A DNA stretch of 64,000 nucleotides from Rhizobium sp. SG_E_25_P2 (lineage in GTDB: Bacteria; Pseudomonadota; Alphaproteobacteria; Rhizobiales; Rhizobiaceae). Under the pieces are notes generated by a model. That model saw only the letters and a list, made by a program, of their open reading frames with translations. It ran no database searches and was not told the DNA's origin. The translations under genes and the position numbers were made by a program. Where the stretch lies: NCBI RefSeq assembly GCF_029892285.1, contig NZ_JARXVM010000002.1:124001-188000 (forward strand), in the 5' to 3' direction. Shown here in pieces: positions 33,195-41,804 of the stretch. How positions within the stretch are numbered: the first letter of the stretch is position 1; each line of letters opens with the position of its first letter.

Positions 33195-33578
33195 ATGACC
33201 ATCGAACAGGACCGCATCCAATCGCTCATTCTCGATCGCCTGACGCAAATCGACAGCCGGATGAACCGCATGGAAGAGAGGATGGATGATGAGAAGGATG
33301 CGGCGAGCGAGAGCAGGCGGCGCATCTATGATCGCCTGGAGCAGCAGGGCTCGACGCTGATCACGGTGTCGCACCGGATGGAAGGGCTTGAAAAAGCGGT
33401 GGCCGCCGACAGCGTGACGTTGTCGGATTTTCGCGAGACGCGCGCCAAGGCGGCGGCGGCGGGATGGGTCGGCGGTTGGTTGTGGCGCACCGGCAAGTAT
33501 GTCCTGGGCGCCGCAGCAGCACTCTATGCCATGCGCCAGGACGTGGCGGCGTGGTGGCACTGGTTTATCGGGCGGTGA
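33195..33578 (+). CDS. Coiled-coil protein with C-terminal membrane helix (127 aa)
   Basis: ATG 33,195 lies behind GAGG. The protein is a long charged coiled coil (about residues 5-75, LTQIDSRMNRMEERMDDEK) and a C-terminal hydrophobic segment (YVLGAAAALYAMRQDVAAWW). Proteins of this shape are common next to phage ends and lysis genes and could act as spanin-like or superinfection proteins. It lies downstream of the strong terminator, so it needs its own promoter. Confidence 0.65.
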   Translation: MTIEQDRIQSLILDRLTQIDSRMNRMEERMDDEKDAASESRRRIYDRLEQQGSTLITVSHRMEGLEKAVAADSVTLSDFRETRAKAAAAGWVGGWLWRTGKYVLGAAAALYAMRQDVAAWWHWFIGR

Positions 33579-33580
33579 TA

Positions 33581-33736
33581 TCAGCGCTGCAGTGCGGCCA
33601 AAATGCCGAGGAACGCAGCAACCAATGTCGCGAAACAGATAGCGACCCATGGCTGGTTTTGTTGACACGCGCCGTTGATAGCGTTGATCGTTCTCGAAGC
33701 TTCCCAAGCTGAATACGAGGGTTCGATTCCCTTCAC
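33581..33736 (-). CDS. Possible small membrane protein reading out of the att core
   Basis: A 51-codon minus-strand frame starts at GTG 33,736 inside the tRNA-Gly fragment and ends at 33,581. The N-terminal third is antisense tRNA (a well-known source of false proteins). The phage-encoded part has a convincing membrane helix (PWVAICFATLVAAFLGILAA). No ATG lies between. It is either a true small phage gene with an unrecognised start or chance. Confidence 0.3.
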   Translation of the reverse strand: MKGIEPSYSAWEASRTINAINGACQQNQPWVAICFATLVAAFLGILAALQR

Positions 33737-33744
33737 CCGCTCCA
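33698..33744 (+). other. attR: 3' part of a tRNA-Gly(CCC) gene
   Basis: The segment holds the anticodon loop TTCCCAA (33,701-33,707, anticodon CCC), the T arm GAGGG-TTCGATT-CCCTT, the 3' acceptor strand CACCCGC (33,734-33,740), discriminator T, and encoded CCA (33,742-33,744). The 5' half is missing; phage sequence stands in its place. This is the usual scar where a phage has integrated into the 3' end of a tRNA gene and rebuilt a whole copy at its other end. A complete tRNA-Gly is therefore expected left of the window. Confidence 0.9.
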
Positions 33745-33893
33745 AATTTCCGCTGTTGTCTGTCTTATGATTGTCGGGTCAACTATGCCTGCGGGCCCAT
33801 TCTGTGGGCGGCTTCACGTATTCGTGAATGCGAATTTCTTCGCGCTGCAAAATAATCTCTTGATTTTTGTGCGACGCAACATTACCTTGATAC

Positions 33894-34009
33894 TTGTCAG
33901 ACGGTTACTCCTCCTCCCAAACCCCTGACGACGACGGATAGCACTCCTCCTCCCAAGCTGTCTGTCATGATCAAGCCCGGCGCACCTCCTCCCGCGCCGG
34001 GCTTTTTTT
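33894..34009 (+). ncRNA. Cuckoo/alpha-r14-type small RNA with three anti-SD loops
   Basis: Three hairpins expose CCUCCU-type motifs in their loops. The first (33,896-33,929) pairs GTCAG/CTGAC and GGTT/AACC around CTCCTCCTCCC. The second (33,933-33,966) is a 10-bp stem GACGGATAGC/GCTGTCTGTC around ACTCCTCCTCCCAA. The third (33,974-34,003) is AGCCCGGCGC/GCGCCGGGCT around ACCTCCTCCC, followed by T7. This is the layout of the cuckoo family, which includes CcsR and alpha-r14 RNAs that bind ribosome sites of target messages. A CTTGATT box at 33,859-33,865 may be its -35 element. No DUF1127 gene is next to it. Confidence 0.85.
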
Positions 34010-34030
34010 ATCTCACAGAGTAAATTTCGG

Positions 34031-34720
34031 TCAGATGCGGCGCAGCGCCTCGGCGTCGGTGATCTGCACCATGCGGCCGCGGATCGAGACGCCCGACGTC
34101 TTGAGCATGGAGAAGGCGCGGGAAAGAGCTTCCGGCGCGAGACCGAGCTTGCCCGCCAGAAGACTCTTCTGGAACGGCAGACGGAAGGAGTTGGAATTTC
34201 CGGCGCCGCTGTGCTGCAACATCTCCAGCAGATAATTGGCGACGCGTTGCGGCGCGGTGTGCAGCCGGTCATTGGCGACATTTTCGCGGGCGTCATGCAG
34301 GTGGTGCGCCAGCACACCCATCAGCGCCATCGAAAATTCCGGCTCTTCGGTCATGATCTGGCGGATTTTCGCGACGTCGAAACGGGCCAGCGTGACCGGT
34401 TCGGCGGCCTGGGCGTTGAAGGAATATTTGCAGCCGAGAAACATCGCGCATTCGCCGAAGGTCTCCCCGGGACCATAAACGCCGATATCGGCTTCCCTGC
34501 CTTCGCGCGACAGCCGAAACAGCCGGACATAACCCGACAGAACGACGTAGAAATTCTCGGCCTCCGCGCCTTCGCGAAACAGGACATCTTTCGCCTCTGC
34601 GCCAAAAACTGCCGCACTTTCCATGACCCGGCGGCCAAGCGCGGGGTTGAGCCCCGACATGAGCGGCGTCGACAGCAGGATCTCCCGGTCACGGTGATTC
34701 ATTTTCAGCATCTTGTTCAC
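34031..34720 (-). CDS. Crp/Fnr family regulator (DNR/NnrR-like)
   Basis: GTG 34,720 was chosen because GGAGG lies six bases upstream; the frame is open to 34,804 without such a site. The 229-residue protein has a cyclic-nucleotide-type sensor domain (about 10-125, FYVVLSGYVRLFRLSREG; GPGETFGECAMFL), a dimer helix, and a C-terminal winged helix with the recognition part LAGKLGLAPEALSRAFSMLK. There is no Fnr-type cysteine cluster. The LPFQKSLLAGKLG...LSRAF pattern recalls DNR/NnrR regulators of nitrogen oxide genes; none lie nearby, so the target is unknown. Confidence 0.88.
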   Translation of the reverse strand: MNKMLKMNHRDREILLSTPLMSGLNPALGRRVMESAAVFGAEAKDVLFREGAEAENFYVVLSGYVRLFRLSREGREADIGVYGPGETFGECAMFLGCKYSFNAQAAEPVTLARFDVAKIRQIMTEEPEFSMALMGVLAHHLHDARENVANDRLHTAPQRVANYLLEMLQHSGAGNSNSFRLPFQKSLLAGKLGLAPEALSRAFSMLKTSGVSIRGRMVQITDAEALRRI

Positions 34721-34825
34721 GATTGTCCTCCGGAGTTGAACCGAAAATCTTTCCCTTTCATCAAGTGTAGCCAAATGGCCGGATTGGGAATTGATTTCGA
34801 TCAACGGGCCAGAGCCGGAACAGCA

Positions 34826-34849
34826 AAAACCCGGCCGAAGCCGGGTTTT
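34826..34849. terminator. Bidirectional terminator after the RND operon
   Basis: AAAACCCGGC (34,826-34,835) and GCCGGGTTTT (34,840-34,849) form a 10-bp stem with a CGAA loop. It lies just past the stop of the efflux transporter gene on the minus strand. Confidence 0.88.
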
Positions 34850-34857
34850 AGAGGGGG

Positions 34858-37800
34858 TTATTCCGCCGCGAGCGGCCTGTCGCCGATATCATTGGCCGGC
34901 GGCGAGGCTTTCTTGGCGGTTGTTCGCGTCGTTCCGGCATCGAGAATGTTGAGACGTTCCTCGATACCTGACAGCGCCCGACTGTTCTCGGTGAGGATGC
35001 GGGTGAGTTCGGCAGGCTCCAAAGCTTCTGGTTCCGGCTCGCGCTTGCCCACCAGCCGGCCGAAAACCCAGCCGAGAAGGCGCGAGACGTCGTCGATGAT
35101 CAAAAAGACGCTCGGCACCACCACCAGGGAGAGCACTGTGGAGACGATGATGCCGCCGATCACCGCGATCGCCATCGGCGCGCGGAACGCGCCGCCTTCG
35201 CCGACGCCGAGCGCGGATGGCAACATGCCCGCTGACATGGCGATCGAGGTCATGATGATCGGCCGGGCGCGCTTGCGGCCAGCCTCGACCATGGCGTCCG
35301 AACGCTTCATGCCCTGATGGATCATCTCTATGGCGAAATCGACCAGGAGAATGGCGTTCTTCGCGACGATGCCCATGAGCATGAGAATGCCGATCAGCAC
35401 CGGCATGGACAAGGCGTTGTTGGTGACGAGCAGCGCCACCGCCACGCCGCCGGTGGCGAGCAACAGCGAGAAGATGATGGTGATCGGTTGCAGCACGTTC
35501 TGGAACAGAACCACCAGCACGGCGAACATCAGCAGCAGGCCGAGCAGCATGGCGTTGCCGAAGCTCGCCACCATTTCCTTCTGCACCTTGGCGTCGCCGC
35601 TTTCGACGATCTTGACGCTGGGCGGCAGATTGGCGTCTGTGACGGCTTTCTTGAAGGCGTCCGTTGCAGGATCCAGCGCCACGCCTTTCGGCAGGCTGGC
35701 GCCGACGGTGACCACGCGACTGCGGTCATAGCGCTTGATGACGCTCGGTCCTTCGGAATAGGCGATGTTGGCCACAGACGACAGCGGCACCGAGGCGCCG
35801 GATGCTGTCGGAACCCTGATCGCCCGCAGTTCCGCCATGTTGCGACGGACGGAGAGATCGAGCTGCACGCGGATCGGGATCATGCGATCATCGAGGTAAA
35901 CCTTCGAAAGCGCCGTATCGACATCGCCGATGGTCGCCACGCGCACGGTTTCCGACAGGGTTGCCGTCGTGATGCCCAGACGCGCCATGCGCACGGGATC
36001 CGGCTTGATCTGGATTTCCGAACGCGGCAGAGCGCCTTCCGAGCCGACATTCTGCAGTTTTGGCTCCTGGCGCAGCTTGGCTTCGAGCACGGCCACCGCA
36101 TTGTCCAGGTCGTCGGCGTTCGACGAGGTGAAGTTGAAGGCGATGTCGCGCTCGCCGCGGTCGTTCAGCTTGAGCACCCGGGCGTCGGGGATGTCGGCGA
36201 TCTTCTGGAAAATCTGCTCCTCAATCTCCCATTGCGGGATGGTGCGGCCCTGGATCTCCATCTTCGGCACGAATTGGCCGATGAGCGGCAGGCGCCCGGC
36301 GACGTCGTTGACCAGTTTCTTCAGAAGCGAATGTTCGATCTTCCTGAGATTGACATAGACCGCAGCGCGGCGCCGTTCGAGGTCGCCTTTGGGGGACGAG
36401 CCGCCAAGCACGAAGATATTCTCGATCGTCGGCATGTCCTTGATGCGCTTGTAAATCTCGGAGGTCGTGGCGTCGGTTTCCTCGAGCGAGGCGCTCGGCG
36501 GCAGTTCCAGCGACAGGATCACGCGGCCGGAATCTTCCGGCGGCATGAAGCTGCCCGGCACCTGCATCAGAAGGAAACCCGAGCCGAACAACAGGCCGAG
36601 CGTCACCACGAACGTGCCGTAGCGGCCATACCAGCGGCGAGTGAGCGCCCGGACGACGGCGGAGTAGCCGCGCATGATCCAGCCGTCGCCGTCATGCTCG
36701 TGACCGACGTCGGCATCGGAGGCGCGCATCAGATAGGCCGCCATCAGCGGCGTGATCAGTCGCGCCACTGCGAGCGAGAAAAACACCGAGATCGCCACCG
36801 TCAGGCCGAACTGGATGAAATACTGTCCGGCGATACCGCCCATGAAGGAGACGGGCGCGAAGACGGCGATGATGGTGAAGGTCGTAGCGATGACGGCCAG
36901 GCCGATTTCGTCCGCGGCCTCGATGGCCGCCCGATATGGCGTCTTGCCCATTTTGATATGGCGGGCAATATTCTCGATTTCGACGATGGCGTCGTCGACA
37001 AGAATGCCTGTGGCCAGAGTCAGCGCCAGGAAGCTGACGAGATTGAGCGAGAAGCCCAGCATATCCATGACCCAGAAGGTCGGGATGGCCGACAAAGGCA
37101 GGGCCACCGCCGAAATCAGCGTTGCGCGCCAGTTCCTCAGGAACAGGAACACCACGATGATCGCCAGGATCGCGCCTTCGATCAGCGTATGCATGGCGGC
37201 TTCGTAATTGCCATAGGTGAAATAGACGGCGTCATCCACCAACTCGATCCGCACCTGCGGGTCGGCCTTGCGAATGGCGTTCAGTTCCTGCGCCACCGTT
37301 TCCGCAACCGTCACTTCGCTGGCGCCCTTGGAGCGGAATACCGCGAAAGACACCACCGGGCTGCCGTTGAAGCGCGAAAAGGAGTCAGGCTCCTCATAAG
37401 CGTCGCGGATGGTTCCGAGATCCGCAAGCTTCACGAAGCGGCCATTGCCGACGGAAATCGTGGTGTCTGCGAGTTGCTTGACGTTGCGCTGGTCGCCCAG
37501 CGTGCGGATCGCCTGTTCCGCGCCCGCCAGCTGGCCGCGGCCCGAGCCGAGATCGGCGTTGGTGCTGCGCAACTGCGCGTTCACATCCGCTGCGGTTACG
37601 CCAAAGGCGTTCAACTTGTCCGGGTCAAGATCGATCTGGACCTCACGGTCAACGCCGCCATAGCGGTCGATACGGCCGACGCCCGGCTTGCCCTGCAGCG
37701 CGCGCTTGATCGTGTCTTCGACGAACCAGGACAGTTCCTCGAGCGTCATATCCGGCGAGGAGACGGCGAAGGTCTGGATCGCCGAGCCTTCGACGTCGAT

Positions 37801-38190
37801 CTTGGTCACTTCGGGCGTGTCGGCGGTCGCCGGCAGATCCGCCTGGATGCGATCGACCGCGTCCTTGACATCCTGCAGCGCCTTGTCGGTCGGCACTTCC
37901 AGCTTGAACACCACGCTGGTGGTGGACACGCCGTCATTGACGGTGGATTGCATGTAGTCGACGCCGGTTATGCCGGCGACGGCATCTTCGATTTCACGCG
38001 TGACCTGCGTCTCGAGTTCGGAAGGCGAAGCGCCGGATTGGGTGACGCTGACCGAGATGACGGGGACGTCGATATTCGGAAAGCGCGTGATCGGCAGATC
38101 GTAGAACGCCTTCACCCCAAGAAACATCAGCAGGAAGAAGGCGAGGATCGGCGCAATCGGATTGCGGATGGACCAGGCGGAAAAGTTCAT
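34858..38190 (-). CDS. RND efflux transporter, inner membrane permease (HAE1)
   Basis: The 1,110-residue protein has the AcrB layout: a first membrane helix (APILAFFLLMFLGVKAFYDL), two large periplasmic loops, and two sets of membrane helices. The fourth helix carries the proton-relay acids in GILVDDAIVEIENIARH. It pumps hydrophobic drugs or lipids out of the inner membrane and periplasm using the proton gradient. A ~75-residue cytosolic tail (LLGWVFGRLVGKREPEPEAL) is longer than in AcrB. It is encoded 15 bases after the adaptor; no outer-membrane channel gene is nearby, so a TolC from elsewhere is probably used. Confidence 0.95.
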   Translation of the reverse strand: MNFSAWSIRNPIAPILAFFLLMFLGVKAFYDLPITRFPNIDVPVISVSVTQSGASPSELETQVTREIEDAVAGITGVDYMQSTVNDGVSTTSVVFKLEVPTDKALQDVKDAVDRIQADLPATADTPEVTKIDVEGSAIQTFAVSSPDMTLEELSWFVEDTIKRALQGKPGVGRIDRYGGVDREVQIDLDPDKLNAFGVTAADVNAQLRSTNADLGSGRGQLAGAEQAIRTLGDQRNVKQLADTTISVGNGRFVKLADLGTIRDAYEEPDSFSRFNGSPVVSFAVFRSKGASEVTVAETVAQELNAIRKADPQVRIELVDDAVYFTYGNYEAAMHTLIEGAILAIIVVFLFLRNWRATLISAVALPLSAIPTFWVMDMLGFSLNLVSFLALTLATGILVDDAIVEIENIARHIKMGKTPYRAAIEAADEIGLAVIATTFTIIAVFAPVSFMGGIAGQYFIQFGLTVAISVFFSLAVARLITPLMAAYLMRASDADVGHEHDGDGWIMRGYSAVVRALTRRWYGRYGTFVVTLGLLFGSGFLLMQVPGSFMPPEDSGRVILSLELPPSASLEETDATTSEIYKRIKDMPTIENIFVLGGSSPKGDLERRRAAVYVNLRKIEHSLLKKLVNDVAGRLPLIGQFVPKMEIQGRTIPQWEIEEQIFQKIADIPDARVLKLNDRGERDIAFNFTSSNADDLDNAVAVLEAKLRQEPKLQNVGSEGALPRSEIQIKPDPVRMARLGITTATLSETVRVATIGDVDTALSKVYLDDRMIPIRVQLDLSVRRNMAELRAIRVPTASGASVPLSSVANIAYSEGPSVIKRYDRSRVVTVGASLPKGVALDPATDAFKKAVTDANLPPSVKIVESGDAKVQKEMVASFGNAMLLGLLLMFAVLVVLFQNVLQPITIIFSLLLATGGVAVALLVTNNALSMPVLIGILMLMGIVAKNAILLVDFAIEMIHQGMKRSDAMVEAGRKRARPIIMTSIAMSAGMLPSALGVGEGGAFRAPMAIAVIGGIIVSTVLSLVVVPSVFLIIDDVSRLLGWVFGRLVGKREPEPEALEPAELTRILTENSRALSGIEERLNILDAGTTRTTAKKASPPANDIGDRPLAAE

Positions 38191-38205
38191 GTCCCATGGT
38201 CCTCG

Positions 38206-39399
38206 TCAGTTGGAAGCGGTTTGCTGGGCGCGAACAGGGGCGATATGGTCGCCGTCGCGGACGAAGACGCCTGCTTTCTCGACCACCACATCCTTGTCCT
38301 TCAGGCCCGACGCGATCTCGACAAAATCCCCATCGGCGACGCCGATGACGACTTTGGTCATGTCGACCTCTCCGTTCACGACCTTGCGGACGTAATCGCC
38401 GTCTTTCTCCGCTGTTACGGCCGTCAGTGGCAGCGACAGCACCTTGCGGCGGGAAATGATGATCTCGGCAGAGGCGAACATGCCCGCGCGCGCCAGGGAC
38501 GCATCGGCGATGGAAATCTTCACCTTGCCGAGACGGCTCGTCTGATCGACGACCGGGTCGATGACGCGCACCACGCCTTCGACCTGCGTCGACGTGCCAG
38601 CGATCGCCAGAATGGCGGTCTGCCCCGGTTTCAGCTTCAGCAAGTCTCCTTCCGCGACATCGGCTTGAAGCTCGATGGCGCCGTCACGGATCAGAGTGAA
38701 AAGCGGATTGCCCGAGGCGCTGGCGATCGCGCCGACCTTGGCGTTGCGCTCGGTGACCAGCCCGGCCACCGGCGCCTTCACCTCGGTGCGGGAGAGGGAC
38801 AAGTCGTTGTCGGCAAGCTGGCTTCTGGCGACATCCAGATCAGCCTTGTTGGCGGCGATTGTCTGCTCGGCGGCGCGGGTTCGGGCGCGGGCCGCATCGG
38901 CCTCCGACCGGAGCTGTTCCAGTTGCGTTTGGGAAACCGCTTTCGTTTTGATCAGCGTTTCCGCCCGCTCGGCCTGGCGGACCGCCTCAGCTTCGTTTGC
39001 TTTGGCTTCGGCGAGTTGGGCTTCCGACTGGAAGCCGACGGCTTGCGTCTTGGCGATCGTCGCGAGATATTGCTGCTTCTGCAGCTTCAGAGCGTCACGG
39101 CTGAGCGTGGCGAGCACCTGTCCCGCGTTCACGCGGTCGCCGACATCCGCCTTCAATTCCTCTATGCGCACGCCTTCGATCTGTGGTTGGACATAGACGG
39201 TTTCCACCGGCTGGATCGTGCCCGAGGCGATCACCCGATCGGTCAACTCGCGCAACGCGACGTCGGTGACGCGAATGGCGGGCAGATTTTGCGACGCCGG
39301 CGCCGCGACTGCGGCTGGCGTTTCCGCCCCCCAGGCAAAACCGCTCTGCACAAGCGCCGACGACGCGATCAAGGCGGCGAATAAGATGTTTCTAGGCAT
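38206..39399 (-). CDS. RND efflux periplasmic adaptor (membrane fusion protein)
   Basis: ATG 39,399 was chosen; AGGAAAG lies upstream and a signal peptide follows (NILFAALIASSALVQSGFAWG). The 397-residue protein has a lipoyl-type domain split around a long helical hairpin (about 100-190, LAEAKANEAEAVRQAERAET), a beta-barrel (LFTLIRDGAIELQADVAEGD) and a membrane-proximal domain (VLSLPLTAVTAEKDGDYVRK). It links the permease encoded just downstream to an outer-membrane channel. No lipobox Cys is seen. Confidence 0.93.
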   Translation of the reverse strand: MPRNILFAALIASSALVQSGFAWGAETPAAVAAPASQNLPAIRVTDVALRELTDRVIASGTIQPVETVYVQPQIEGVRIEELKADVGDRVNAGQVLATLSRDALKLQKQQYLATIAKTQAVGFQSEAQLAEAKANEAEAVRQAERAETLIKTKAVSQTQLEQLRSEADAARARTRAAEQTIAANKADLDVARSQLADNDLSLSRTEVKAPVAGLVTERNAKVGAIASASGNPLFTLIRDGAIELQADVAEGDLLKLKPGQTAILAIAGTSTQVEGVVRVIDPVVDQTSRLGKVKISIADASLARAGMFASAEIIISRRKVLSLPLTAVTAEKDGDYVRKVVNGEVDMTKVVIGVADGDFVEIASGLKDKDVVVEKAGVFVRDGDHIAPVRAQQTASN

Positions 39400-39716
39400 T
39401 GCTGAACTTTCCTGGCCGGTTGTCGCCGCGAGCCCCAACTTCAAGAGGCTTTACCGCATTCAATACGCATCCTGGATGAACCGGGATTGAATCATCCCCG
39501 ACGCCTTGAATATCATGGGCGTGTCATGATCCTCCGCGCCGCGCATCCTCCTCGCGGTCGCATTCCTTCGACGCCTATTTGCCCACGGATTTGTTCCCGC
39601 ACAAGAGACGCGACGATGGCATGGACGGCAAAAAATTGATCCACTTACAAAGAATGGCCGCCGATGTCGCCATTATGTCACGTTCAGCTGTGAATTGCGA
39701 GATGCGGCGGCTCTCG
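39400..39716. other. Intergenic region upstream of the RND operon
   Basis: These 317 bases separate the start of the adaptor gene from the end of the cyclodeaminase gene, both on the minus strand. They must hold the RND operon promoter. No convincing gene, terminator or RNA structure was found, and short frames here have no ribosome sites. Confidence 0.6.
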
Positions 39717-40763
39717 TCAGGCGACCGAACGGAGCAACATGCCGTAGAGATCACGCGGTTCGTCCGGATCGGCGAGCAGGTCTAGTTCCTCGTAGACGCC
39801 ATTGGCGGCCAGTTGGTCGCGCACATAGCGCAGAGCCGAGAAATCCTCGATGGCGAAGCCGACGCTATCGAACAGCGTGATCTGGCGGTCGCTCTTGCGT
39901 CCCTCGGTCTGGCCCGAAATGACCCGCCAGATCTCGGTGATTGGATGATCGCGGTCGAGCTGCTGGATCTCGCCTTCGATCCAGGTCTGGGGCGGATATT
40001 CCACAAAGATGTCGGCCCGCATGACGATGTCGCGGGCGAGTTCGGTCTTGCCCGGGCAATCGCCGCCCACCGCGTTGATGTGGACGCCTTCGCCGACCAT
40101 GTTGTCATGCAGCACCGTCGCGCTCTTCTTGTCGGCGGTGACGGTGGTGATGATGTCGGCGCCGGCCACCGCTTCTTCCGCCGTCTTGGCCTGCACGATG
40201 GCAAAGCCGCGACCGGCGAGATTGGCGGCGCATTTGCGCGTGGCGGCGGGGTCGATGTCGTAAAGCCGAAGCTTGTCGATGCCGAGCACGGCCTTGAAGG
40301 CCAGGGCCTGGAATTCCGATTGCGCGCCATTGCCGATGATCGCCATGGTCTTTGCACCCTTGGGGGCGAGATATTTCGCCGCCATGGCCGAGGTCGCCGC
40401 CGTGCGCAGCGCGGTCAGGATGGTCATTTCGGTGATCATCAGCGGATAGCCGTTGGACAGATCCGACAGCACGCCGAAGGCGGTCACGGTCTGGCGGCCG
40501 CTGCGGGTGTTGGAGGGGTGGCCGTTGACATATTTGAAGCCGTAAAGCGCGCCGTCGCTGGTCGGCATCAACTCGATGACGCCGTCAGCACAGTGCGAAC
40601 CCACGCGCGGGGTTTTGTCAAACACTTCCCAGCGGCTGAAGTCCTCCTCGAGATAGGCGACAAGCTCGGTGATGAAACGTTCGACGCCGATCTTCATCAC
40701 CAGCTTCATCATGCTGTCGACGCTGACGAAAGGCACGACATTCAGTTTGGGCATCGCGTTCAT
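39717..40763 (-). CDS. ocd: Ornithine cyclodeaminase
   Basis: The 348-residue protein starts at ATG 40,763, with AGGAG six bases upstream, and overlaps the arginase stop by one base (TGATG). It has the ornithine cyclodeaminase / mu-crystallin fold: substrate-binding KYVNGHPSNTRSG, and the NAD-binding loop MAIIGNGAQSEFQALAF. It converts L-ornithine to L-proline and ammonia. Coupled to arginase upstream, it completes arginine to proline conversion and frees nitrogen. Identity as Ocd rather than another member rests on length and the arginase partner. Confidence 0.93.
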   Translation of the reverse strand: MNAMPKLNVVPFVSVDSMMKLVMKIGVERFITELVAYLEEDFSRWEVFDKTPRVGSHCADGVIELMPTSDGALYGFKYVNGHPSNTRSGRQTVTAFGVLSDLSNGYPLMITEMTILTALRTAATSAMAAKYLAPKGAKTMAIIGNGAQSEFQALAFKAVLGIDKLRLYDIDPAATRKCAANLAGRGFAIVQAKTAEEAVAGADIITTVTADKKSATVLHDNMVGEGVHINAVGGDCPGKTELARDIVMRADIFVEYPPQTWIEGEIQQLDRDHPITEIWRVISGQTEGRKSDRQITLFDSVGFAIEDFSALRYVRDQLAANGVYEELDLLADPDEPRDLYGMLLRSVA

Positions 40764-41683
40764 CAAAAGCTCCTTGTGGGTCTGTCCATCACCTGCTTGC
40801 CGAGAAGGCTTGCGGCGAGATCGGCCATCAGGATCGCGGTGCGACCCCGTTCATCGAGAAAAGGGTTGAGTTCGACCAGATCGAGGCTGCTGACGAGACC
40901 GCTGTCATGCAGTAGCTCCATCACCAGATGCGCCTCGCGGAAGGTTGCGCCGCCGGGAACGGTGGTGCCGACGGCGGGCGCGATCGACGGATCGAGAAAA
41001 TCGACGTCGAGACTGACATGCAGCATGCCGTCTGCGTCCTTCACCTTTTTCAGGAAGCGCTTCAGCGGCGCGGCGATGCCTTCCTCGTCGATCATGCGCA
41101 TGTCAACGATGTCGACGCCGGCGGCGGTGATCAACCGGCGTTCTTCGGGATCGACGCTGCGAATGCCGATCATCGACACATGGTTCGGGTCGACAGGGGC
41201 GACGACTTCGGGGAAGCTGCCGGCAAAGCCAGCTTGGCCGGTAAAATAGGCCACCGGCGTGCCGTGCAGATTGCCGCTTTCCGTTGTCTCCAGCGTATGG
41301 AAATCGGTATGCGCGTCGAGCCAGAGCACGAAGAGCGGCCGGCCCAAGATTTGCGCTCGTCGGGCCATGCCGGTCACAGTGCCTGCCGACAGGCTATGGT
41401 CGCCGCCCATGAAAACGGGGAACCCGTCTTCGCTCGCCTCGAAAGCGGCGGCGTCCAGCGCCTCGATCCAGGCGATGGTCTGGTCGAGCTTCTTGATTGC
41501 TTTGTTGGTGTGGCTGTGCTGGCGCGGCGCCATGGGCTTCACGTCGCCCGTGTCAACAACCTGATGGCCGAGTTCGGTCAGGCTTTCGGCCAGACCTGCC
41601 GCCCGATAGGCCGCCGGGCCCATGTCGCATCCTTTGCGTCCAGCGCCATCCTGCACAGGCGCGCCAACGAGTTTCACCAGCAT
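40763..41683 (-). CDS. Arginase
   Basis: ATG 41,683 was chosen because AGAGGGG lies upstream; the earlier ATG at 41,707 has none. The 306-residue protein carries the three metal-binding motifs of arginases: GGDHSLSAG, LDAHTDFHTLE and SLDVDFLDPSIAP. It hydrolyses L-arginine to ornithine and urea with a Mn2+ pair. It is co-transcribed with ocd and divergent from an Lrp-type gene that is the likely regulator. Confidence 0.95.
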   Translation of the reverse strand: MLVKLVGAPVQDGAGRKGCDMGPAAYRAAGLAESLTELGHQVVDTGDVKPMAPRQHSHTNKAIKKLDQTIAWIEALDAAAFEASEDGFPVFMGGDHSLSAGTVTGMARRAQILGRPLFVLWLDAHTDFHTLETTESGNLHGTPVAYFTGQAGFAGSFPEVVAPVDPNHVSMIGIRSVDPEERRLITAAGVDIVDMRMIDEEGIAAPLKRFLKKVKDADGMLHVSLDVDFLDPSIAPAVGTTVPGGATFREAHLVMELLHDSGLVSSLDLVELNPFLDERGRTAILMADLAASLLGKQVMDRPTRSF

Positions 41684-41804
41684 CGCTAACCCCTCTTCAT
41701 TCTCCATGATTTGACCATCGTCATCTGGCGAAGTGAACAGAGAGAATTGGCAAAAGAGCTGCTATGGCTTATCAAATTGGAAATTCAAACCGACAGGTTC
41801 CGCC

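Larger units (their letters stand above)
1..33744. mobile_element. Prophage (HK97-type siphovirus), left end outside the window
   Basis: A continuous phage gene set runs from the repressor at 729-1,415 to the coiled-coil membrane protein ending at 33,578, followed by the tRNA-Gly(CCC) 3' fragment at 33,698-33,744. Module order is lysogeny, early/replication, NusG-like, HNH-terminase, head, connector, tail, fibre, lysis. Nearly all genes read rightward with overlapping stop/start codons. No integrase, excisionase or left att copy was seen, so base 1 is only the window edge and the element should continue to the left. All head and tail genes appear intact, so it may be inducible; this is inference. 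Confidence 0.93.

Noticed and set aside
33896-33966. CTCCTCC repeats read as a CRISPR-like or simple repeat
   Set aside because: Only three copies, each centred in a distinct paired stem, with a terminator at the end; a small RNA explains them better. No CRISPR array was seen anywhere in the window.
35317-39384. 1,355-codon open frame on the plus strand
   Set aside because: It is the exact antisense shadow of the RND permease and adaptor genes. Its composition (His/Arg/Asp/Gly-rich, no domains) is that of reverse-strand G+C-rich coding DNA.
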